The notes: generated from the letters alone by a model not told the origin. A stretch of DNA of 64,000 nucleotides from Portunus trituberculatus (GCF_017591435.1 NC_059294.1:17068742-17132741), one strand, 5' to 3'; shown: positions 46,331 through 58,280, counted from the stretch's first letter. Translations and numbers: made by a program.

Positions 46331-46499
46331 ACGTTCTCCTGTCAGGGCCTGTTGTGAGAATTGTGGGCAGTGGGGCTACTACTGAAATACCTGCCAGCAG
46401 TTCAAAGACGTTGTGATGGTGGTGGAAAACATGGCCAGGCTGGGAGTATGGGCCACTCCCCAGCTGAGTCTTCCCAGGGGGCCTCCCTCAGTGTAAACT

Positions 46500-46900
46500 G
46501 CCATTGTGCCACTGTGCCGGTGATGAGAGTGTCAGGCGCAGTGGATGGCCTCTCATGTCCTCTGGTTGTTGACACTGGTGTGACAAAGACCTATGTCAGG
46601 GAGAAAGTGGTGGCAACTCAACACCTCCCTGTGTCAGACCAGCAGCTGTGTGGTGTAACTGGCCACTGCACGGTATGCAGCCCCATGATGTCCAAGACTG
46701 CGGTAGGTGGTGATGAGTAAGAACTATCAGTCTTCATGACCGACATGGAAGAATCCTGCCTGTTGGGGCTGGATTTCCTTGATCAGAGTGCAGCATGTGT
46801 AGACCTTGGAAGGATACAGATGAAAGTACATGGGGAAACCATACCGCTGCTTTTCAAGAATACTGTTGAACAGGTAAGGACTGACTGGTTCAGATGTCGA
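46500..46900 (+). pseudogene. Aspartic protease remnant of the Gypsy element
   Basis: SCPLVVDTGVTKTYVREKV contains the catalytic DTG triad (46571-46579); the usual A/S after DTG is V. LLGLDFLDQSAACVDLG (about 46760) is the conserved second protease block. A stop separates the two. Confidence 0.85.
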
Positions 46901-47284
46901 GGACAAGGGACTGGAGCTACACTGCCAGATCGTGAAGGAAGGTGAGGGTGCCAACATCACTAGCAGCTGTGGACACAAGGCAATGGTAAACAACGGCCTA
47001 TGTGGGGTGGACAGAGGTGTGACTGGAGAAAGACCTGCACTGCCTCTGCATGTGGCAGATTTGGTGGCAAGAAATGCTGCCAAGTTGACTTACAGGCAGA
47101 TGGAGGAGATGGAGAAGTTGCTGATGGAGTATGCTGACAACCTTGATTGTACATCACTGGTTCAACATTCCATCAACACTGTCGGCAGTCCACCAATTAA
47201 GCAGCCTCATTGACATGTCCTAATGGCCAAGAGGAAAGAGATGCAATGCATGGTAGAGGAGATGACAGCAGCACTTCTATAGCC

Positions 47285-47535
47285 CATAGTTATTGCCAGT
47301 GAGTAAGAAGGATGGCACCAAGCACTTCTGTGTGGATTACGGGGCGCTGAATGATGTCACGGTGAAAGAGTCCCACCCTCTGCCCAGAATTAATGATACT
47401 CTGGATGCCCTGGATGGTATATAGTGGCTGTCTACCTTGGACCTCAAGTCAAGATATCATCAGGTGATGATCACAGAGGCAGACAAACAGAAGATGGCAT
47501 TCTCCTTTGAGCAGGGATTGTGGAAGTTATGGTGA
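47285..47535 (+). pseudogene. Reverse transcriptase 5' part of the Gypsy element, truncated
   Basis: Reads KKDGTKHFCVDYGALNDVTV, SHPLPRINDTLDAL, WLSTLDLKSRYHQV (first catalytic aspartate) and ADKQKMAFSFEQGLW. The sequence then jumps to the pre-integrase linker. The YxDD catalytic motif, thumb and RNase H are missing, which implies an internal deletion of roughly 1 kb relative to intact Ty3/Gypsy elements. Confidence 0.93.
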
Positions 47536-47559
47536 GAGAGTGACACCACTTGCCATCAG

Positions 47560-48800
47560 TTACGGGTGGAAGATGGACTGAGTGAGACCAGCCAGCAATG
47601 GAGGGATGCACAGCAAGCTGATCATGACCTTGCTCCTGTGTTGTGATGACTGGAGGAGGGTGAGCAACCAAGCAGAGAAGAAATATCACTGCAATGCCCT
47701 ACTATCAAGGCCTTGGTGGAGCAGTGGGAAACGCTGCGAATACAGGATGGCGTGTTGCATTGGAGCTGGGAGGATGCACTCACATATGAATGTGCCTGGT
47801 AGTTGGTGGTTCTCTTTCACTTTGTGCCAAGCTGTTTGAGGAGGCTCATGCTGGCATCTCTGGTGGGCACTTGGGACAGAAGAAGACTCTGTGCCACCTA
47901 TGCCAATGCTTGTACTGAATTTGCATAAGAGGGGATATAGAGAAGTGGTGCAAGCTGTGCCACACTTAAACTGCCAAGAAGGGACCAGCATAGCACACAC
48001 AACCCCCACTTCAGCTGTACCAGGCTGGTACACCAATGGAGCAGTTGGCAGTAAGCATTGCTGGACCACTGTTGTGTATGCCCTGAGGCAACCACTACAT
48101 CATGGTGGTAGTGGACTATTTCTTTATTGGTCAGTGGCATACAGGATTCTAGACTATATAGCAGAGACTATAGCTGGAGTACTGGTAGGAGTTTTTCACC
48201 AGGTTTGGTATTCTAGAAGAGCTGCACTCAGACCAGGGCCGGGAGTTTGAGTCCAGAGTTCTGGCAGTACTGTGAGTTGCTGTGAGTCCACAAGATGCAC
48301 TCCACCCCACTCTGCCCCAAAGTGAAAGCATGGTGGAGTGTTCTAATAGGATGCTGGTGGAGGAACTAGCCAAGTACTGCAGCTCTAAGCAGCAAGACTG
48401 GGACCTGTGGCTGCCTTTCACCTCGATGGTGTACCTGTCTGCGCAACAGGAAGCCACATGGTACACTCTAGCCTGGATGATATTTAGTCAGGAGATGTAG
48501 CTGTCTCTGGACCTGGCCACTGGACAACCAACTGGGGAAGAGCTGCCGCAGATAGTGCCCGAGTTTGTGGTGACATTGCAGCAGCGGATGGAGGCCATGT
48601 GGTGACAGGTGTCGAGCTATCTATCCCTTGTGGGACAAGCCATGTTCCACTTGTACCAGCAGCACATCAGGGACACTCAGTATGCGATGGGGCACCACAT
48701 CTGACTCTATAATTTCCAAAAGAAGCGAGGGCTCACCTTGAAGCTGCAGAGCTATTGGGAGGTCCCATACACCATTCTGCAATGACTCCCATCTGTCATG
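47560..48800 (+). pseudogene. Integrase remnant of the Gypsy element
   Basis: A linker, then the HHCC zinc domain (EAHAGISGGHLGQKKTLC block near 47845-47895 and a CKLCHT block near 47955). The catalytic core has VVVDYF (D codon at 48114), HSDQG (D codon at 48231) and SESMVE (E codon at 48336), which gives DD35E-like spacing. The end matches an RIIHVDHL-type terminus near 48825. Many in-frame stops. Confidence 0.9.
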
Positions 48801-49134
48801 TACAAGTTGGTACTGGTAAGCAGCACCGCATCATCCACGTCGACCATCTGTGGGTTGCTGTGGAGGAAGACCACCTTGTGTAGGGCTGATGAGGACCGAC
48901 ATTGCTGCTGGGGAGTGAGGCAGAGAGTGACAGTGAGGAGAGTGATGGGAATACAGAAAATGTTATAGAGTGTGCCACTAGTGCCAGTGTGGATGCTGAA
49001 ATTGAGGAGGATGAACCTTGTTTGTCTCGTCCTCTCAGGAGGAGGAAAAGACTGCAATGGTGAATGGATTACATGTTTGATAGCAGCAATGACAAATAGT
49101 CAGTACGATTATTGTGTGTGGTGTGGAAGGGTAA

Positions 49135-49779
49135 TGTTGCAGTGGCCTGAGGCAGTTAGTATGGCGGTGGCAACGCTGATGATTAGCAATGCTGCGGATG
49201 GCTGTAAGCGAGAACTACCGGTGCAGACTGGAAGTTGCAGATAGATGGCCGGGCTAGGATTGACTTAGTGATGAGCCAATCAGCGTGAGTCTGACTCGAC
49301 TTGTAGAGATCTCAAACCAGCAGTCAGTCAGTCCACCTCCAGTCCAGCTCCAGTTAACACAGGCAGAAGAGGCAGCAAAAGAGAGACAATGTCGTTGCTG
49401 CTACTTCACCACCACCCTTGCCACATCTCTGCTGCCACTCATGTTGTGTAGTACTGTTGAGGCTTCCAGTATTGTAAGTACTCTAGGATTGTGTCTTGTA
49501 TGCCTGTGAGTTTTGTGCCAGTAAAGTTCAGATTTGTACCCAGCGTATTGTTACCCTGGCTCTCTGTGGTTTATGTGAGTCAGCCTGCTACCATGGTGCA
49601 GTTCGTAAGTGCTGCAGTACTAGCCTGTTTGTGTCTCGCTCTTCACTAGCCAGTGGATCTACATCTTCGTCTTCCAGTGTGTGCTGCTGCCCATCCCTTA
49701 GTCTCCTGGATAGCTGCTGTGGTGAGTAGTTCTAGTTCCTGTTGCAGCTGTGGAGGCTGTCAAGACAGGCGTCATAACA
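49135..49779 (+). repeat. 3' LTR of the Gypsy element
   Basis: 645 bp, TGTTGCAG to CATAACA. Preceded by a weak purine tract GGAAGGGTAA. It shows the state of the LTR without the SINE insertion. Confidence 0.95.
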
Positions 49780-49912
49780 ATACGTTTGATAGTAAAGAAG
49801 ATTACTAGTAAAGATATACATAGTCATGGACATTATAAGTTACAGTATTTGTAGACAGATGCAAAGGAGACTTTATGAATAAAGAACATTGATGAAGGCT
49901 AGGCTACAAATG

Positions 49913-49915
<3 letters not shown>

Positions 49916-50002
<87 letters not shown>
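49916..50002. repeat. (CT)n microsatellite
   Basis: Perfect CT run of about 87 bp. Confidence 0.98.
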
Positions 50003-50006
<4 letters not shown>

Positions 50007-51568
50007 ATTACTGCAATGGTTATTTTTTTTAATCACTAATGGTCAAGAAATTATTTCATTTTGACTTTATAACTATGGCTGTAGCCTTTTTACCAAAAGT
50101 GCTAACTGAACTTTACTGGAGGGAGAGATAACACACAATTTTGGCATACAGGAAATCATCTGCAAAGGAATGGAGTGGAGGGCATGATATGTCTATTCAG
50201 CATGAGTGACAAAGTCTGACTGACTGACAAGTGTTTGTGTAGAGCATAACGTTATGGTGATGATCTTTAACTATTCCATTTTCCACTTCCATTTTATCGG
50301 AAATTTGAACATATCATCACATTCAGAAAACTTGTGCTATAATGTGGGATAGCTTATTTTAGTAATTATTGCTAAGTTACATCGAATTGTTGCAATAAAC
50401 TAAAAAGATTATAAAGAATGTAGACACTATTTTTTCACTTAGTCGTCATATTTCTGTTCGTTATTTATTTGCAAAGCTTTTTAATGTAGTATTATAATTT
50501 TATTAGTTAAAACACAGCTTAAACTAATATCTACAGGTCATCCTTCTCTTCCTCCTCCTTCGTGTCTCTTGACCCTTATCTTCTCCCGCAGCATTTTCTT
50601 TAAAAAAAAAAGGGCGTTAATTTCTGTTCAAAGTCGCTGAAAATTGGCGTTGCGACTTTGCTTAGTCTGACTTTTCCAAACGTTTACGACTTTTGACTTT
50701 CCGACTTCGAAATTCATGGTGCAGCTAAGTCACAAAGTCGCAACTCGATGCCACAATGCCCAGCTCCATATTTTATTATGCTGAACCATCATTGTTATGC
50801 ATAAACCATGTGCTGTAACTGTAAGGTATGATGGATGGTGGATCCTGACCTCACTTGTACTATTATAATATGGTATGAAAACAAAGTTCCACCCGTTACA
50901 TACACAGTTGAGTTGCGGGAAGTAATCTTGCGATTCAGTCATGTCAAGGAAGCTTAAGTCTTAAGCTGAACTCTATGCATTATGCTACGAATGGACGACT
51001 CTCACATGAATCAATAGCGAAGCAATGATATCTCTTCGCCCCACACCTGCTGATCCGTCCCATGACTAGCATTATCATCGTCACCACCACGCTATTTGAA
51101 AATTTCTACGTAAACGGGAGTGCTGACCACCCCACCACAGTTAATTAAAGACGGTTGATTCACAAAAAAACAAAAAACAAAATTCTTGTGGCTGATGGAC
51201 ACAGTTGTTGTTTTGAATCACCAGTTCGTCACTATTTGGTTAGAATAAATTATCTAGTTAGGTCTGCCATGGCTGTTATATGTACTTATTGTCTAAATAT
51301 GATTAGTTAAGTTGACTGACTGACTAATGGAACTTAAAGCGCTGCAGAAACGAGGTCATATTGCAACAAAATGAAGAACTTGAAGTTGTTTGTTTGTAAA
51401 TCGAAGCTTCGTATATTAGGAGTGAAAGATAAGGGAGGATTGTTTCAGAGAGATAGAGAGAGAGAGAGAGAGATTGTTGATACTTGTTGTTGATAAATTT
51501 ATTGCGCCCTTGGCGTCATACAATGGAAATTATGGTGACAAAATATAAGATTTACCACGAATCGTTAT

Positions 51569-51570
<2 letters not shown>
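50003..51570. other. No gene called
   Basis: Contains a 12-bp perfect inverted repeat GTTGCGACTTTG (50649-50660) and CAAAGTCGCAAC (50733-50744) with further GACTTT phrases between, and a short (GA)n at 51451-51471. No coding domain. Confidence 0.45.

Positions 51571-51632
<62 letters not shown>
51571..51632. repeat. (AC)n microsatellite
   Basis: Perfect AC run of about 62 bp ending 20 bp before the long-TIR element. Confidence 0.98.
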
Positions 51633-51634
<2 letters not shown>

Positions 51635-51652
51635 TACAGACACAGGCATATA

Positions 51653-52523
51653 TAGTCCGGGATCTTGGGGGGGGTTTGCGTGCACCCTCCTCCTCCCAGG
51701 ATCCATCCTGGATGGCTTCATCTTCTTCAGAGATATCGTAAGAATCACTTTTGATATGTTCCCGAAAAAAAATTGGGATGCAATACCCATTTTCTTCCAT
51801 TTTCTAGCATATGCTCTTCTAAAATTCTCGCATCATATGTAATCATAGATGGCCTTACCTACATAACTAAATAGAATTTGAGCATAAATGCATCATGGTT
51901 TTATATGGTTTAAAACATGAGGAATCAGAAAATGACATTCAATTTATTGTAAATAAAACCAAAATTATCATAATCGCGTGTTTTCTTACGCAAATGGTGA
52001 AATTTTTGTGGAAGATAAAATTAACTTTACAGTCACTAAAAAACAGTCACAGATATAAAAAATATTGCCTTAATGAACATTTTACAGCATTTCATTAGCT
52101 TTAAAATGAGACCACACTCAATATTCTAGGACAAACCGGAGTGGATTTAGAGTAATTTATGCAACAGACGCGAAATGCGTGGATGCCCGCCTAACTCAGG
52201 AATAATCCATGAATTAGAGGGGTGTCAAGTAGCAACCCCCTAGTGTTCATTGGGTGGACTAACATTCTTCAGAGGCTAGCTAGGAATCACTTTTGATGTG
52301 TTTTCTTAAAATATAGCCAACTTTGGCTATTTTATAAGACTTACATATTCCGATCTTTACAAAGTAAAATATCATAATTTTATTCCTGAATGTCGTAAAA
52401 TCCTAATTTTGGTGTCTATGCATAAGTTTCGAAGTCTAAGATTGCAATTAAACATTTTCTGAAGTGATTAGATTGTTTATTGTCTGCTACAACAGTTTTG
52501 TTTTTCTGATTTTATAACTAGAG
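51653..52523 (+). repeat. Left terminal inverted repeat
   Basis: 871 bp, ending at the shared inner boundary TATAACTAGAG. Contains the 18-bp subterminal palindrome ATAGCCAACTTTGGCTAT at 52313-52330 and two copies of an AGAATCACTTTTGAT-type phrase, near 51745 and 52285. Confidence 0.95.
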
Positions 52524-52724
52524 TGTTCCACCATATTCATCATGTTATTAGAAGTAACTTAAACACTAAACCGCTTTTTGTGCACATACTAATCTTAAAT
52601 TCTACATCATATCCACAATATTGTTTGTCTTAAATGTGAGTTGATTTTCACGCATTCAAATAATTACATTGCGTGTTAACACCCCATTCCTAAAGTTGTT
52701 AATGTCAATATCTAGTTATGTTTT

Positions 52725-54587
52725 TTATAGTTCCTCTTCACTTTCACTACAGAGAGTTAATTCATCCACATCATCCTCAAACTCAGAATCCAGGTCATCG
52801 TCTTCCAGATCTTCATAGGAGAGATTATCTACCAATTGTTGTGGAATAGAATCTCCGTCATACCATAGGGGTTCTAGTTTCCCTTCCACCAAGTGCCAAC
52901 CTTGACCATCTGTTGGGGATGGTGGGTGAAAGATGGTACATGGGAACGTCTCCAGAGTGCCATCTGGTAATTAGCCCGTCGCACATGTTATTCAAGAGCT
53001 CGAGATGATGGTGGGAGTAGGCTCATATCAATATTATGATTGATCTTGATGTTGCCAGCAGTTGTCATGCATTTCTCCTTTTATGATAATGAATCGCAGT
53101 TTGTTGACACTGGTGAACCTCTTGCGTCCATACAATGCGCATGTAAACTCCTCTAGGCCTCTCAGTAGAGTGTTGCTCACCTGCCACACTTTTCCTAACT
53201 CTGTAAGTATTGTACCTGGGGGTCTTCTGGAGCAGCTTGATTGGCTTGACCTTTCCTATGCCCTTGAAGGCACTAGTGGTGTCACACTTGGTGAACACAT
53301 GAAGAGCGGTGAGAGAAGTAGCATACTCCCCTGTGAAATCTTCAGCCAACTCAGTGATGTTGATTAGCTTTTTCTTATTCCCTGTTCCAGTTTCAAATAG
53401 GACAGTGACTGTGAGCTCATGGACATATAGCAACAGAATAAAGAATATGTCACTATCGGGACTGCGAACTCTTACAGTACTATAGCCCTGCTCCTGAGCA
53501 TACTTGCAATAAAATATGACACGTGAATCTGTCTCTTCTTGATTGGATGCCAATGATGCGAGTTGGTTACAGTTCACTGATGTTCCATCTCTAGTAGTGA
53601 GTTGATATGCCTGGCCTTCACATATCAAAGTCACCTGTCTGGAACCAATGTGTGCAGCAAATGAGTTGGAACTCCATACCTTCAGCATAATCCTGATTAA
53701 CTGTATCTTATTTTCATCATTTGCAAGGAATTTCCTCCAATCAGCCGGCTTCTTGGTCATCTCTCCCTGAACAATGAATTTTTCACAACACCTCTACGGT
53801 TGCGTTCCATACCTTTGATTGAATGAAGTTGGTACATGTCTGTACTGTATTATTACATCAGACCTCTTAGCCATGATGAGGTACAGGTTTTCGCAGATGT
53901 CTCTGAACTTCTGACATGTAATGGAAGAGAGCATTACCATCTTCTATAAGCAGAGTTGTATTTGGATCTGGTAAAGATGCAGCTTCAACATCTTTAACCA
54001 AATAATTGAATCCTTTGGATTTGTCAGTCCTTGTCAGGTATCCATCTGCAGTCCCAATGCTATAGGGAACAGGTGTTAGTGGATAACTCATCAGATTTTC
54101 GAAGTCAATATCTATTTTACTCTGGATTTTCATAAGCAAAGCGAGTATGACACCACACTGTTGTTTCAGTTCTGTGATTTTGTTCTTTGAGGTCTTGACA
54201 CGCATTGACTTTTTGTAGTCCATCATCGTCTTCAATTTCATCTACTTATAGCTTCAAAGAAATCACACTTCTCCAAACGTTCTTTGATTAATTTTTCTTT
54301 GGTTTGTTTCCCTTCTTCCTCAGCAGATAGGACATCCAATTCTATCAAACCATCCACAGGCCCACCAGATGATAAGCAGTACAGCTTGTCTTTGTCTGGA
54401 ATATCAAAGGGGTCCATGAATCCCAAGAATGCATCCATGGTCTTCTGAACGATCCCCTCACTTTTGCGGATCTCAGTTGGTCGGAGGTCCTTGTGCCTCA
54501 TCGATATTCTGCTTTCTGCCATCATGTCCGCCATAGAGAAGGTGGCTTCAACATACCTGGTACGTTCGTGTGTTGTCCGCACCCATC
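52725..54587 (-). pseudogene. XPG/FEN1-like (PIN-fold) nuclease-like protein of the long-TIR element, broken
   Basis: Read from 54587 to a stop at 52725-52727, about 620 codons in three or more frames. N-part: WVRTTHERTRYVEATFSMAD. Middle: YSIGTADGYLTRTDKSKGF and LIEDGNALFHYM. Nuclease-like core (53065-53760): EETD at residues 75-78 of that frame, RSPDSDIFFILL with D102 and D104, TKCDTTSAFKGIGK at 157-170. Acidic clusters followed by GIGK resemble the metal-binding and helix-hairpin features of FEN1/XPG. C-part: GWHLVEGKLEPLWYDGDSIP and an acidic tail (EDLEDDDLDSEFEDD). This is a multi-copy family across aquatic invertebrates. Stops near 53800 and 53020 disable this copy. Confidence 0.85.
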
Positions 54588-55382
54588 TCTAGTTATAAAA
54601 TCAGAAAAACAAAACTGCTGTAGCAGACAATGAACAATCTAATCACTTCAGAAAATGTTTAATTGCAAGTTTAGACCTCGAAACTTATGCATAGACACCA
54701 AAATTATGATTTTACGACATCCAGGAATAAGATTATATTATTTTACTTTGTAAAGATCGGATTATGTAAGTCTTAGAAAATAGCCAAAGTTGGCTATATT
54801 TTAAGAAAACACATCAAAAGTGATTCCTAGCTAGCCCCTGAAAAATGTTAGTCCACCCAATGAACACTAGGGGGTTGCTACTTGTCACCCCTCTAGTTCA
54901 TGGATTATTTCTGAGTCAGGCGGACGTCCACGCATTTCGCGTCTGTTGCATAAGTTACTCTAAATCCACTCCGGTTTGTCCTAGAATATTGAGTGTGGTC
55001 TCATTTTAAAGCTAATGAAATGCTGTAAAATGTTCATTAAGGCAATATTTTTTATATCTGTGACTGTTTTTTAGTGACCGTAAAGTTAATTTTATCTTCC
55101 ACAAAAATTTCACCATTTGCGTAAGAAAACACGCGATTATGATAATTTTGGTTTAATTTACAATAAATTGAATGTCATATTCTGAATCCTCATGTTTTAA
55201 ACCATTAATTATGCTGAAATGTTATTTAGTTACGAAGGTAAGGCCATCTATGATTACATAATTATGATGCTAGAAAATGGAAGAAAATGGGTATTGCATC
55301 CCAACTTTTTTTTCGGATATCTCTGAAGATGAAACCATCGAGGATGGATCCTGCACGCAAACCCCACCTAGATCCCGTACTA
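54587..55382 (-). repeat. Right terminal inverted repeat
   Basis: 796 bp, the inverse of the left repeat. It keeps the palindrome (54780-54797) and the inner AATCACTTTTGAT phrase but lacks the outer copy and about 25 bp around it. Confidence 0.95.
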
Positions 55383-57002
55383 ATAGACAAAAGTGTAAAA
55401 ACAAACAAATAATTCGTCGAGACTGACCATAAGATAATAAGAGATATGGTCAGCAGCTACCAAAAGCGGGTGACGAGCAAGGACGTGGTCCAAGTTGACA
55501 TAATATATCAGTAAGTAGTACTGATTCACAGCTAATGTCCTTGAGGCAGATCTGGGCAGGTCAGGCAGTGTTGCAGGTTGTTGCCATTAGAGATGTAGCA
55601 CAGAGGACAGAAGAAAAACTGGAGCACATCCATTTCCCAAGTGACCTGCCAGCAGTCTATAGTTGAATCGCAACCCGGCTGATATCACAATTTACCTCTT
55701 TACCATAAAGCTCAGCCGACGATACTTTTATCTATGATGACGGAAGGCATCTTAGTGATGGATGGAGAAACTTGCCGGTCAGAGAGAGAGAGAGTACATG
55801 ACACCAATTAGCAATAGTAAATTAGGATAAGTCATGATAACTATGGAAAAAAAAGTGAATTCACAAAATAGAGGGAGAAAGATAAAAGAATACAGAAAGT
55901 AATAATTCCTGTAACGAGACGATCTTGATTGAGTTTTGGTGCAATTATTATTCACCCTCAACCTTTCAAAAGCAAGAGAGAAGGCTAGCGGCGGGACACG
56001 CTGTTCACTGTATGAATCATGAAGACCAACATTTTCTTCCCACTCCATAGGACAGATAAATATGCAGTGAAATTCGGACAGGTGGACTGCATTCAACAGG
56101 CGACACCGGCAGCGTTGCGTCATCGCGGTCTGGCGTACGATGAATACCACGTACGGCCCTCAAATGTAGTATGTCAGCTAATTCCTCGGAACATAGTGCT
56201 AGGGAAAGTAAAGAAAAATCGAATGAATGTTCCCTACTCAACAAGACACTGTCGTGCCATCCCTCACCAGGACGAGTGGTCATTGTCATATGGGCCACCT
56301 GGTGCGCGGCTCGCGGTCCATGAATCTTGTTTCGATCAATGGTGCCCGGGAGGCCTCGCTGGAGACGGCCAGGTGCAGCTCTCCCTCGCTGGCACTGTAA
56401 AGTAAGGAGGACTTCTGACTTGAGAGATTGGAAGAGCAATACGGAATTCTAATAGGATGCTATCTCAGTTTTTTTTCCCTTTGGTTGGAAATTGCACTTA
56501 CAACAACAATATGGAAATCGTACATTTTTTTTACACAAGATATAATTTGGGAAGCAAATATGGTTAATAGTTATCCAGGACGACCTCGCCTTCATGACGT
56601 AGTAATTATCACCTTAAGCTGCCGTTACAAGGACTGGAACTTTCTTGTCAAATTCAAGGAGGTGAAATTATTTATAGTCCTGAATATGTGTGGCAAGATA
56701 CTGCAGTAACCAGTAAACACACAGTATCCGCAGTGACAAAGAGCTTTGGATGTGAAGCAATTATGGATGCACTTTGGTGAGATGTAATTGCTGAGATAAG
56801 TACCTAAAAAAAAAAAAAAAGCACAGTGATGCGAGGTTATATGTTTAGTTTGATAATTATTACTCGTTTATCTACAGTAAATGATTGAGTTAAGTAACAA
56901 ATATTTGAAGATACGAGAGTACACGCTTGTGAAAAAAACAGAATCGCAAATAAGTGATTAGTAGATTTGAATATGTAACTCTCTTTATCCTATGATATGA
57001 TA

Positions 57003-57005
<3 letters not shown>
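55383..57005. other. No gene called
   Basis: Two overlapping opposite frames near 56017-56439 have no recognisable family. A short A15 run lies near 56806. Confidence 0.45.

Positions 57006-57093
<88 letters not shown>
57006..57093. repeat. (AT)n microsatellite followed by T16
   Basis: AT run to 57078, then a T run; preceded by GATAT phrases that look like an early stage of the tract. Confidence 0.97.
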
Positions 57094-57890
57094 GTGGATA
57101 AGTTTTACGGAAGGACTCTGATTACATTCTATGAACGCAAGCAAATTTTTTCAAATGATGAAAGGATGGGGAGAAAGGAGAGTCTAATAAATTGCTCACA
57201 GTGACGGGTGCCAGACCACAAGTAGATAATGGACATGCCGACCTGGAACCAATTGCACAGCTCAGTCCTCGTCTGTCTTGAGCTTGTTACTAAAGAAATG
57301 CCTAATAAGAGTAGACGGGAAATCTGAATGTTGAAATTTCAGGAGCGAGTGAAAAACGTTCTCACATTCCATAGCTATACGGAGCGGAGAGACACAGCTA
57401 TAAGCTTTTCTAGTGTAGCTTTGACGGTTGATTTCGTTCTATTCCCACTGCCCACTCAAAAAAAAAAAAAAAGGATAAAATATGGTAATGGTAAAAAAAA
57501 AAAAAAAATCAGTAAGAGAAAACAGTGATACACTGGCTATGTGTTGATAACAGCTACTCATGCTACAGTAGTGTGTAGTCTGGTGCTATTAACTGCTTTA
57601 CCGAACTTGGTAAAACCTCATTCCAGTACCTTTTTGAACATGACACCATTACCCATGAAAAATTAGTAGCAAGACAATGACGACTTGTGAGTGACAACAT
57701 CAGCGGCAGTGCTTGACGCTGCTTTGATGATATTGCATTGACCATTGACCGACGCCCGACAATGATGTCTGTTTGTGATGCTTCACCATGATGGTGTTAG
57801 TCCGGAAAGTCCTTATGTATGATGTTTAGCACCGTGCTACACTTATTGTGGCTGTAAGAGAAATAGTGAGTTCTCAGATTCGTTCATGCG

Positions 57891-57895
<5 letters not shown>
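57094..57895. other. No gene called
   Basis: Contains two A runs near 57459-57472 and 57495-57510. No recognisable coding domain. Confidence 0.4.

Positions 57896-57934
<39 letters not shown>
57896..57934. repeat. (GT)n microsatellite
   Basis: Perfect GT run that forms the tail of the adjacent minus-strand SINE. Confidence 0.98.
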
Positions 57935-57937
<3 letters not shown>

Positions 57938-58196
57938 TCACCTCGGTCATCTGTTGGTCACTCAGCCAGCCTTTCCTATTACGGAGTGAGCTCAGAGCTC
58001 ACAGCCCGATCTTCGGGTAGAACTGAGACCACTACACACTCCACACACCGGGAAAACGAGGCCACAACCCCTCAAGTTACATCCCGTACCTATTTACTGC
58101 TAGGTGAACAGGGGCTACACATTAAGAGGTTTGCCCTTTTGCCTCGCCACTTCCCAGGACTCGAACCCGGACCCTCTCGGTTGTGAGCCGAACGGT
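57935..58196 (-). mobile_element. SINE type B, minus strand, box A deleted
   Basis: The body and 3' end are normal for type B (AATTCACC to a GGTACGGGATGTAAC equivalent) and box B (GGGTTCGAGTCC on the minus strand) is present. In the head, about 24 bp between the anticodon arm and the extreme 5' CCG are missing, which removes box A. The outer CACACACACCG end is kept. Confidence 0.88.
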
Positions 58197-58278
58197 GTGT
58201 GTGGTCGTAAGGATCTCATTAAAAACTTGTGATCTTCATCTGATACCTTCTCTGAAAATGTTTTGAGCTCATTGGATC

Positions 58279-58280
<2 letters not shown>

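Larger units (their letters stand above)
43978..49779 (+). mobile_element. Degenerate Ty3/Gypsy LTR retrotransposon
   Basis: Two LTRs (43978-44947 and 49135-49779) start TGTTGCAG and end CATAACA. Between them lie remnants of gag with a zinc knuckle, an aspartic protease, the first part of RT and an integrase, in the Ty3/Gypsy order PR-RT-IN. The LTRs are clearly diverged and every coding domain has stops, so the insertion is old. Flanks ATGC and ATAC do not give a perfect target duplication. No convincing primer-binding site was found after the left LTR. Confidence 0.95.
51653..55382 (-). mobile_element. Long-TIR DNA transposon carrying an XPG/FEN1-like nuclease gene (Academ-like?)
   Basis: 3730 bp. 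The left end TAGTCCGGGATC and right end GATCCCGTACTA are inverted with one mismatch. The inverted repeats continue for 871 bp (51653-52523) and 796 bp (54587-55382), differing mainly by small indels and scattered substitutions. ATA flanks both ends (51650-51652, 55383-55385) as a likely 3-bp target duplication. The internal 2.06 kb encodes, on the minus strand, one broken nuclease-like gene and no recognisable DDE transposase. Academ transposons are reported to have 3-4 bp duplications and an XPG-like nuclease domain; the assignment is inference. Confidence 0.9.

Noticed and set aside
56017..56439. Two overlapping opposite open frames of 128 and 140 codons
   Set aside because: No recognisable family, no repeat partner and no splice or start evidence favouring either strand.
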